From assembly GCA_900769735.1 (NCBI GenBank), contig CAAGHY010000155.1, positions 1-20,495 on the forward strand: a DNA stretch of 20,495 nt, in the 5' to 3' direction. Positions 14,944-20,495 of the stretch are shown in pieces (the first letter of the stretch is position 1; every line of letters begins with the position of its first letter). The translations under genes and the position numbers were made by a program. The notes under the pieces were generated by a model. It was given only the letters and a program-made list of their open reading frames with translations, ran no database searches and was not told the origin of the DNA. The stretch is from Rikenellaceae bacterium. Lineage in GTDB: Bacteria; Bacteroidota; Bacteroidia; Bacteroidales; UBA932.

Positions 14944-15507
14944 ATGAAGCGGATTTTAAGTATAGCAATATTATTGTTGGTATGTACCTGTACATTGTTG
15001 AATGCGCAGGTGAAGGAGAAGCACAATTTTGAAGCCGGTATTGGCTTGAATGTGTATGGGATTCTTGGTATGGAAGGAGGTCCCAGCAGGAATCCAAGTT
15101 TGGGAGCCTATTTTGAGTACAGGTATAATGATACGGAGCACTTTGATTTTGGAGGGCAGATTAACTATACACACGGCAATGGCAGATCTGCATTTACAGG
15201 TGAACCAACTTGGGGTATTGTGTATGATCAGGTGAATTTGAAGGGTGTTGCAGACTACAACTTTTGTCCAAAAAGATTGGTTAGCCCGTATATAGGTGCA
15301 GGTTTGGGTTGTGGAGTGTTGTTTGTCGGCAGAAAAGCGGGACGCGCTGATTCAGTGGATAAATTTGGAATTGTAGGTCCAAGAATCGGTTTGCAGATAT
15401 GGAGAATCCGCACGGCTCTGGAGTTCAATTTTGCATTTGGTGGAGGTTATAACGGATTCTTGAATACAGAATCTGCTGCAGCACTGAATATCAGTTATAC
15501 ATTTTAA
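14944..15507 (+). CDS. Small outer membrane beta-barrel protein
   Basis: A 187-residue exported protein. The signal peptide is MKRILSIAILLLVCTCTLLNA, with likely cleavage before Q22-V-K. The rest alternates hydrophobic and polar residues with many Gly and aromatics (GIGLNVYGILGMEGG, YIGAGLGCGVLFVG, ALEFNFAFGGGYNGF) and ends NISYTF with a terminal Phe, as expected of an 8-stranded barrel of the OMP_b-brl type. It starts 13 bases after the ABC ATPase gene, so it is likely in the same operon. Whether it works with the ATPase or is just a passenger is not known. Confidence 0.8.
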   Translation: MKRILSIAILLLVCTCTLLNAQVKEKHNFEAGIGLNVYGILGMEGGPSRNPSLGAYFEYRYNDTEHFDFGGQINYTHGNGRSAFTGEPTWGIVYDQVNLKGVADYNFCPKRLVSPYIGAGLGCGVLFVGRKAGRADSVDKFGIVGPRIGLQIWRIRTALEFNFAFGGGYNGFLNTESAAALNISYTF

Positions 15508-15526
15508 TCCGGTTCAAATATTTCAA

Positions 15527-16552
15527 TCAATATTCAAATGCAATGATCATATCCACCACCTGAATGTAGTTGGCAGTGCCTGAGGAGATTTTGTTTCCTT
15601 TGAGCATTGCATTGTACAGGGTACTCTGCAGCTCTCCAAGAGTTTTGCTGTAGCGTGATCTCCAGAATTCCTGCTGGGAGTTGAGTTGTTGCAGGATTTC
15701 CGGTTTTATGGATTGCAGGAAAGCTTTATAATCATCGGGAAGAAGGGCACGGCGGGCATTGGTGAGGACATACGGCAAAAGGGCATAGTATCCGCTGTAT
15801 TTTACCTGAGGAATCTCCGAGTTGCGGCATATCTGATATGCCCAGAAATTGGCCTCATCTTCATTGCTTACTCCCAGCTGATGGGATAGCTCGTGAGCGT
15901 AGCAGAACGGCAATTGAGCCGGCAGCAGCTCTTCATTCAACTGTATTTCATTGAAGAACGGTCCCATATATCCCATAACTCCAACCGCTGAATATAATCC
16001 GTTGAACAGAAGATTTTTGGGTTGTTGCCATTTGCGAGGAGCGCATAAACCCATCTCCTGCGGAACCTTCAGATACCTCTCCTTTATATCTTCATAAAAA
16101 TCCGCCACAGAAAGCTCAGTGGTGGAATTGGTGTATGAAGCATTCAGATTCTCCGCATAGTCCTTGAGGAATTGGCGGAAAACAGTTTCATCATATTTCT
16201 GCTTCCCCACAGCTGCCCTCTCATATATATTTTCCCTGAAATAATTCACTCCCCATCCCATATAAAACCACACTACTACCCAGGCGGCCAGTTTTACCTC
16301 ATTGAGAAGAACTTTGTACCACTTCTTCCTTTTCCTTATTCCCTGCACCAGAATACCTATAGCCAATGCCGAAGCACCCAGCACAAAAATCTCCTCCAGT
16401 GAGAATGGAATCCAGCTGGCTGAAAAAGAGAATGCAGTGGAAATTACAGGGTACAGCGATGTGGCATACCATTCCCCAACTGCAGGATTGTATCTTGCAA
16501 TGAGGATGAATGCAATCAGCGGAATAAGCAATATGTTCTTCAGGTTCTTCAT
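15527..16552 (-). CDS. DUF3810 family membrane protein with HExxH metalloprotease motif
   Basis: A 341-residue protein matching the Bacteroidota DUF3810 family. Hydrophobic segments lie at about 5-20, 30-50, 53-71 and 86-101. A large domain follows, containing H220-E-L-S-H224, the HExxH zinc motif, with acids E231 and E233 in SNEDEANFWAYQ as candidate third ligands. The topology suggests a membrane-anchored zinc peptidase, but activity in this family is not something I can confirm. It begins 4 bases after the DUF2461 gene, so they are one operon. Its stop is 19 bases from the convergent beta-barrel gene, and I see only weak AT-rich pairing there, no clear terminator. Confidence 0.85.
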   Translation of the reverse strand: MKNLKNILLIPLIAFILIARYNPAVGEWYATSLYPVISTAFSFSASWIPFSLEEIFVLGASALAIGILVQGIRKRKKWYKVLLNEVKLAAWVVVWFYMGWGVNYFRENIYERAAVGKQKYDETVFRQFLKDYAENLNASYTNSTTELSVADFYEDIKERYLKVPQEMGLCAPRKWQQPKNLLFNGLYSAVGVMGYMGPFFNEIQLNEELLPAQLPFCYAHELSHQLGVSNEDEANFWAYQICRNSEIPQVKYSGYYALLPYVLTNARRALLPDDYKAFLQSIKPEILQQLNSQQEFWRSRYSKTLGELQSTLYNAMLKGNKISSGTANYIQVVDMIIAFEY

Positions 16553-16556
16553 AACC

Positions 16557-17282
16557 TTACCCCTCCAGCGCGTAATCTACCGCAAGGTTGATTTTGTGTA
16601 CGAAGTCTGCGGTTTTGCGGAACTCTTCTGAGATTCTTGAGGCAAGGTTGACTGAGAAGATGAATTCAGGTTCAAGGAACCGGCCAACTGCAAATTCTTT
16701 CTGTTTCAGCAGGTGGTGCCATTTTTCAGGGGCAAAGGCGAACTCTGCCGGTACTTTTTTGAGCATTTCACCCTCCATAAATGAGAACCCTTCAGCGGCG
16801 GCAATGGCCCCAAGGAAGGAGTCTCCGTTTACGGAGATTTCGTCCCTGATGCTGCGGAGTATATTGTTCTCAAAATGGTATGTTCCGGCAATGAGGGCAC
16901 ATTTGCCCAGAGAAAGCGGGGTTTTGCAGTATGTGCTGTGCAAAGGGTTGTCGGGAAGAAAATACTCAGGCTCCAGGTGAAAATAGTAGCCTGCGTACGG
17001 GGATTTTTTGCCCCCTTTGCAGATGAAGATTCCCATATGTATCTTGTACGGCTCCTTGCTTCTGCTGAAACGGGTGTCGCGGTAAATCCTGTATGTACAG
17101 TCCTTTACGGTGAGGTTTGATGCGGCAATATCCTCATCCCACTCTGAAACGGCATCAATGAGCTGTTCTGCAAGGGTGTGGAATTTGCCCTGCACCTCTT
17201 TGTAGATGTGCTTGTTGGCATTGAACCATTCGCGGTTGTTGTTTTCTGCAAGCTGCTGCAGGAATTGGTATGTCTGTCTCAT
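16557..17282 (-). CDS. DUF2461 (TIGR02453) family protein
   Basis: A 241-residue cytosolic protein of a widespread uncharacterised family. The typical N-terminal block LQQLAENNNREWFNANKH (8-25) and the core YRIYRDTRFSRSKEPYKIHMG (64-84) are both present, followed by GYYFHLEPEYF. The length fits the family. No catalytic function is established that I can name. It is the first gene of a two-gene leftward operon with the DUF3810 protein and is divergent from the phosphoesterase gene. A TACATTTG -7-like box lies only 5 bases upstream of the ATG. Confidence 0.88.
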   Translation of the reverse strand: MRQTYQFLQQLAENNNREWFNANKHIYKEVQGKFHTLAEQLIDAVSEWDEDIAASNLTVKDCTYRIYRDTRFSRSKEPYKIHMGIFICKGGKKSPYAGYYFHLEPEYFLPDNPLHSTYCKTPLSLGKCALIAGTYHFENNILRSIRDEISVNGDSFLGAIAAAEGFSFMEGEMLKKVPAEFAFAPEKWHHLLKQKEFAVGRFLEPEFIFSVNLASRISEEFRKTADFVHKINLAVDYALEG

Positions 17283-17287
17283 ATATA

Positions 17288-17295
17288 CAAATGTA
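17288..17295 (-). promoter_or_regulatory. Putative -7 box (TACATTTG, minus strand) for DUF2461-DUF3810
   Basis: On the minus strand the sequence is TACATTTG, matching TAnnTTTG, with only 5 bases between it and the ATG. If used, the transcript would be nearly leaderless. It is mirrored by an identical octamer on the plus strand at 17319-17326. Confidence 0.45.
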
Positions 17296-17318
17296 AGACA
17301 CTTTTGGTGAATATTGTG

Positions 17319-17326
17319 TACATTTG
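17319..17326 (+). promoter_or_regulatory. Putative -7 box (TACATTTG) for the phosphoesterase operon
   Basis: TACATTTG matches TAnnTTTG and ends 3 bases before the ATG at 17330. It overlaps a TTG at 17324 that would otherwise extend the reading frame by two codons. No -33 TTTG is at the expected spacing. Either the transcript is leaderless or the real promoter is elsewhere. Confidence 0.4.
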
Positions 17327-17329
17327 TGT

Positions 17330-18142
17330 ATGGCTAGAAAGAAACTTTCCACATTGCTGATGGTGCTGCTGGGTGCAGTGCTGGTATGCGTTTCCTGTAA
17401 AGAGAAGCAGGCCCCTTATTTTGTGCAGATTTCAGATCCGCAGCTGGGATTCATCAATTTTTCTGAGGACTTTTCCCCTGAAATGGAGATTATGGAGAAG
17501 ATGATTCCGGTGGTGAACGGGCTTGAGGCGGATTTCATAGTGCTTTCCGGGGATTTGGTACATAAAAGGACGGATACCTGTGCGCTGGAGGCTTTCAAGG
17601 GTTTGCTGGGAAAATTCCGCAAGGACTTGAAGGTGTATTGTCTGCCAGGAAACCACGATGTTGGAAATGAGGCCCTTCCGGAGGAGGTTGAGGCTTTTGT
17701 GGAGCGTTACGGAAGTGACCGTTTTGTGCACAAGGAGAAGAGTTATACCGTAATCGGTTACAATTCCTGCGTGGTTAAGGCACAGACTGCCGCTGAGGAG
17801 GCGGAGTACAGGTGGCTGGAAGAGCATCTGAAGGGAGCCAATCCCAAAAATCCCATAATTGTAGTGGCCCACCACCCGATTTTCCTTAATCTTCCCGACG
17901 AACCTGACACTTATGAAACCCTTCCACAGGCAATGCGTGTGAAATACCTGGATCTGTTTGGGAAGTATGGGGTGGATGTATACCTTGCCGGACATCTGCA
18001 CAAATGTGCCCGTGGTGAGTATAACGGAATGCAGCTTATTACCTCAAGTGCGGCAGGAAGGCAGCTTGGTGAAGAAAAATCGGGATATGCCGTTGTGAAG
18101 GTGGAGAATGGTGTTCCGGCTGTGGAGTATTGTGAACTTTAA
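17330..18142 (+). CDS. Calcineurin-like metallophosphoesterase lipoprotein (CPPED1-like)
   Basis: A 270-residue metallophosphoesterase anchored by a lipoprotein signal (MARKKLSTLL to VCVSC, lipidated Cys23). Metal-binding motifs occur in order: D36-P-Q38 (ISDPQLGF, the DxQ form seen in CPPED1 relatives instead of DxH), G74-D75 (LSGDLVH), G107-N-H-D110, the AHHP motif with H181, and G221-H-L-H224. Such enzymes hydrolyse phosphate esters with a two-metal centre; the substrate here is unknown, and the location would be the periplasm or outer membrane. I chose the ATG at 17330 over the TTG at 17324 because it directly opens the signal peptide. It is followed after 33 bases by the alpha/beta hydrolase gene. 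Confidence 0.9.
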   Translation: MARKKLSTLLMVLLGAVLVCVSCKEKQAPYFVQISDPQLGFINFSEDFSPEMEIMEKMIPVVNGLEADFIVLSGDLVHKRTDTCALEAFKGLLGKFRKDLKVYCLPGNHDVGNEALPEEVEAFVERYGSDRFVHKEKSYTVIGYNSCVVKAQTAAEEAEYRWLEEHLKGANPKNPIIVVAHHPIFLNLPDEPDTYETLPQAMRVKYLDLFGKYGVDVYLAGHLHKCARGEYNGMQLITSSAAGRQLGEEKSGYAVVKVENGVPAVEYCEL

Positions 18143-18175
18143 ATGACTGGTTGAATTTTTTAAAACTGAAAAGAT

Positions 18176-18943
18176 ATGAAAAGAGGTTTGTTTACATTGT
18201 TGGTTATGTTTGTTGCCTCAGTTATGTTCGGGCAGACATACCAGAAAGGTGAGTTTGTTGCAAAGGCAACGGGAGATACTTTGTTGTACAGATATCTTAC
18301 CCCTGAGAATCCAAAACAGGGTAAGAAGTATCCGTTGGTTATCTTCCTGCACGGTTCCGGTGAGAGGGGAAATGACAACCAGGCGCAGCTGTTCCACGGA
18401 AGCGGACAGTTCCTTAACCCTGTAAACAGAGAGAAATATCCTGCTTATGTATTGTTCCCTCAGTGTCCTGCAGGTGTGCCGGGAGCCTATATGCCGGGCT
18501 TGCAGACCCTTGTACCTGCAGATATGCCTTTGAATCCAACAATTGCTCCAATTATAGTTACACTTATGGAGCTTATAGATTCCTACATATCTCTTCCGGA
18601 TGTGGATCCAAAGAGGGTTTATATTATGGGAATTTCAATGGGTGGCATTGCCACATATGATATAGTTTCCCGTTTCCCTGAGAAGTTTGCAGCTGCAATT
18701 CCAATTTGCGGCTCTGTGAACCCTAAGAGAATAGTGAATACCAAAGGTGTTGCCTGGAGAATTTACCACGGTGATGCAGATGCTGCCGTTCCTGTAGAGG
18801 GATCAAGAGAGGCCTACAAAGCCCTTAGGGATGCCGGTATGGATGTTGAGTACATTGAGTTCCCTGGTTGTACACACAACAGCTGGAACCCTGCATTCAA
18901 CCGCCCTGATTTTATGCAGTGGCTGTTCAAGCAGAAGAAATAG
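18176..18943 (+). CDS. Secreted alpha/beta hydrolase (esterase / dienelactone hydrolase-like)
   Basis: A 255-residue exported hydrolase. A signal peptide covers about residues 1-20 (ending ASVMFGQ). The oxyanion region is VIFLHGSGERG (55-65). The nucleophile is S154 in the elbow G-I-S-M-G-G. The likely acid is D202 (YHGDADAAVPV) and the base H234 (GCTHNSWNPAF). The arrangement matches the prolyl-oligopeptidase/phospholipase-like esterases often annotated in Bacteroidota, which act on carbohydrate esters or short acyl esters; the substrate is not readable. It lies between the phosphoesterase and the NhaC antiporter genes with short gaps (33 and 17 bases), so it is probably in one operon with them. 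Confidence 0.9.
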   Translation: MKRGLFTLLVMFVASVMFGQTYQKGEFVAKATGDTLLYRYLTPENPKQGKKYPLVIFLHGSGERGNDNQAQLFHGSGQFLNPVNREKYPAYVLFPQCPAGVPGAYMPGLQTLVPADMPLNPTIAPIIVTLMELIDSYISLPDVDPKRVYIMGISMGGIATYDIVSRFPEKFAAAIPICGSVNPKRIVNTKGVAWRIYHGDADAAVPVEGSREAYKALRDAGMDVEYIEFPGCTHNSWNPAFNRPDFMQWLFKQKK

Positions 18944-18960
18944 TTAAAAGTTGAGGTGTA

Positions 18961-20283
18961 ATGAGGAGAGGAGTTGATCTTGCAGTACTGCTTCTGTTTG
19001 TGGCCATCCTGCTTTGCTGTGTGGTTACAGGGATTTCTGTGCTGTATGCCCTTGTATTGGGGTATGTGCTGTTTGCAGTATATTCTTTATGCAGGGGATT
19101 CTCCGTTAAGGAACTGGTGCAGATGTCGGTTAACGGCATAAAGACTGCCAGGAAAGTCCTCATTACCTTTATGCTCATTGGAATCCTTACCGCTTTGTGG
19201 AGGCAGAGCGGAACTATTCCGGCAATTGTTTCATACTCCAGTAACCTGATAGTTCCAAAGTTTTTCCCGGTTATTGCATTTCTGCTCAATTGTGCCCTTT
19301 CGTTCCTTACAGGTACTGCATTTGGAACGGCTGCTACAATGGGATCAATCTGTATGACCATAGGACTTGCATTCAATATGGATCCGGTGGTTATGGGAGG
19401 AGCAATACTGTCGGGAGTATTCTGGGGAGACAGATGTTCCCCTGTTTCTACAAGTGCCCTGCTGGTTTCCGAGGTTACAGGTACAAACCTCTACAACAAT
19501 ATAAAGCTGATGTTCAGGACCTCTATGGTGCCGTTTGCGCTTGCCTGTGCAATTTATGTGCTCATTGGGTTTATGATGCCTCTTGTTGAGGGGGAGGTGC
19601 CTGATGTTACCGGTATGTTTGCCAGGGAGTTCAATATTGGACTGGTGGCTGTTGTTCCAGCCGTTGTTATACTGCTCTTTGCGTTTGCCAGGGTAAACGT
19701 GATGAAGACTATGTCTGCCAGCATTGTAGCTGCCGCGGCGGTATGTGTGATGTATCAGGGGGTGCCGTTCAAGGAGGTGCTGCTTTGTGCACTTTCAGGG
19801 TTTGAGGCAAAGGATGCGGAGCTGGCCTTGATGTTGGATGGGGGAGGGGTGATCTCTATGCTCAAAGTGGCCGGAATTGTTTGCATTTCCGCCTCATACG
19901 CAGGAATTTTCCAGAAAACAGGCCTGCTGGATGCAGTTATAGAACTGATTGCCAGGATGAACAGCAAGTTGTCTTCATTTGTAACTGTAGTGATAATCTC
20001 TGTCTTGTCTGGTGCGGTATCCTGCAACCAGACCCTAGCAATTATGCTTACCCAGCAGCTGTGCAGCAATATTGTTCCCGACAGACAGAAGTTTGCAATT
20101 TACCTGGAGAACAGTGTGGTGCTTATTGCCCCAACCATTCCGTGGTCAATTGCCAGCGGTGTCCCCCTTACCTCGGTAGGGGCCCCTGTTGTAGCTATAT
20201 GTATGGCATTCTATTTGTTCCTGGTGCCAATATGTTATGCCGCGCAACAGTATTTTGCGGGGAGAATGCAGAAAAAATGTTAA
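18961..20283 (+). CDS. nhaC: NhaC-family Na+/H+ antiporter
   Basis: A 440-residue polytopic inner-membrane protein with roughly 11 hydrophobic segments. The family signature around residues 147-168 (GAILSGVFWGDRCSPVSTSALL) is clear, with the second repeat showing SGAVSCNQTLAIML and the ending PTIPWSIASGVPLTSVGAP. NhaC proteins exchange sodium for protons, and some relatives exchange organic acids such as malate for lactate, so the cargo is not certain. It starts 17 bases after the hydrolase stop and is followed after 19 bases by the bcp gene. N-terminal Arg residues followed by a hydrophobic helix support the chosen start. Confidence 0.9.
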   Translation: MRRGVDLAVLLLFVAILLCCVVTGISVLYALVLGYVLFAVYSLCRGFSVKELVQMSVNGIKTARKVLITFMLIGILTALWRQSGTIPAIVSYSSNLIVPKFFPVIAFLLNCALSFLTGTAFGTAATMGSICMTIGLAFNMDPVVMGGAILSGVFWGDRCSPVSTSALLVSEVTGTNLYNNIKLMFRTSMVPFALACAIYVLIGFMMPLVEGEVPDVTGMFAREFNIGLVAVVPAVVILLFAFARVNVMKTMSASIVAAAAVCVMYQGVPFKEVLLCALSGFEAKDAELALMLDGGGVISMLKVAGIVCISASYAGIFQKTGLLDAVIELIARMNSKLSSFVTVVIISVLSGAVSCNQTLAIMLTQQLCSNIVPDRQKFAIYLENSVVLIAPTIPWSIASGVPLTSVGAPVVAICMAFYLFLVPICYAAQQYFAGRMQKKC

Positions 20284-20302
20284 CAATATAAAAAATTGCA
20301 AT

Positions 20303-20474
20303 ATGTTGAATATAGGAGACAAGATGCCACATTTTGAGGTTATGGACCAGAGTGGCAATATGGTGAGCTCAGAGAGCTTTATTGGAAAGAAGACAATCAT
20401 TTATTTTTACCCTAAGGACAATACATCAGGATGTACAGCTGAGGCTTGCAACTTGAGGGACAATTATGATGCAC
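20303..20474 (+). CDS. bcp: Thiol peroxidase of the Bcp/PrxQ peroxiredoxin family, 3' truncated
   Basis: The first 57 codons of a peroxiredoxin Q/Bcp protein, which reduces hydroperoxides using thioredoxin. The sequence begins MLNIGDKMPHFEVMDQSGN and contains YFYPKDNTSGCTAEACNLRD. The peroxidatic Cys is C44 and the resolving Cys is C49, the five-residue spacing of the atypical 2-Cys type. Pro of the usual TPGCT is Ser42 here. All Glu codons are GAG. The frame runs into adapter sequence from 20475, so the remaining roughly 95 residues are absent and any codons beyond A57 are artefact. It lies 19 bases after nhaC. Confidence 0.9.
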
Positions 20475-20495
20475 AGATCGGAAGAGCACACGTCT
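20475..20495. other. Illumina TruSeq adapter sequence (not genomic)
   Basis: The last 21 bases read AGATCGGAAGAGCACACGTC plus T, identical to the start of the standard TruSeq read 1 3' adapter. It interrupts the bcp frame exactly at the contig end. It should be trimmed. Confidence 0.98.

Noticed and set aside
15508..15526. Possible bidirectional terminator between the beta-barrel gene and the DUF3810 gene
   Set aside because: Only weak AT-only pairing (AATATT-like) is present across the two 3' ends, with no GC stem; not enough to call.
17324..17326. TTG start for the phosphoesterase lipoprotein
   Set aside because: The ATG at 17330 starts a clean lipoprotein signal peptide, and the TTG overlaps a -7-like promoter box.
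17432..18001. A 189-codon open frame on the minus strand opposite the phosphoesterase gene
   Set aside because: The plus strand carries all metallophosphoesterase motifs in order; the antisense translation has no motif and no promoter.

Overview
The window looks like one end of a metagenome-assembled contig from a member of the Bacteroidales (phylum Bacteroidota). The reasons are a SusC/SusD pair, near-absence of Shine-Dalgarno sequences, several promoters of the Bacteroidota type (TTTG, about 19 bases, TAnnTTTG), DUF3810 and DUF2461 proteins, and a TPP riboswitch on a TonB-dependent receptor. I cannot name a genus. The last 21 bases are Illumina TruSeq adapter and not genomic sequence.

Layout from left to right. 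(1) 2-3460: the C-terminal two thirds of a SusC-type transporter and a complete SusD-type lipoprotein, closed by a strong terminator. (2) 3557-4153: a TlpA/redoxin-like lipoprotein whose stop codon directly abuts the convergent leftward operon queD-polA-ECF sigma (7993 to 4154). (3) 8110-9300: an aminotransferase divergent from queD. (4) 9405-11117: tpiA then prmA. (5) 11118-11520: tRNA-Leu(UAG) with its own promoter and terminator, then a TPP riboswitch. (6) 11521-13752: a TonB-dependent receptor, probably for thiamine or a precursor. (7) 13752-13872: an unusual run of three strong hairpins enclosed by an 8-bp outer stem. (8) 13916-15507: a small membrane protein, an ABC ATPase and a small outer-membrane beta-barrel, probably one operon. 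(9) 17282 to 15527, leftward: DUF2461 and a DUF3810 membrane metalloprotease-like protein. (10) 17330 to the end, rightward: a calcineurin-like phosphoesterase lipoprotein, an alpha/beta hydrolase, an NhaC-type antiporter and a Bcp peroxiredoxin cut off by the adapter.

Most genes are housekeeping or nutrient-uptake functions typical of Bacteroidota. I saw no phage, insertion sequence, CRISPR array or defence island, and no clear new multi-gene system. The best leads are the hairpin cluster at 13752-13872; the unassigned membrane protein/ATPase/beta-barrel cassette beside it; tandem clamp-binding-like motifs in a DNA polymerase I that has lost its proofreading residues; and a riboswitch-controlled receptor without an adjacent inner-membrane thiamine transporter.
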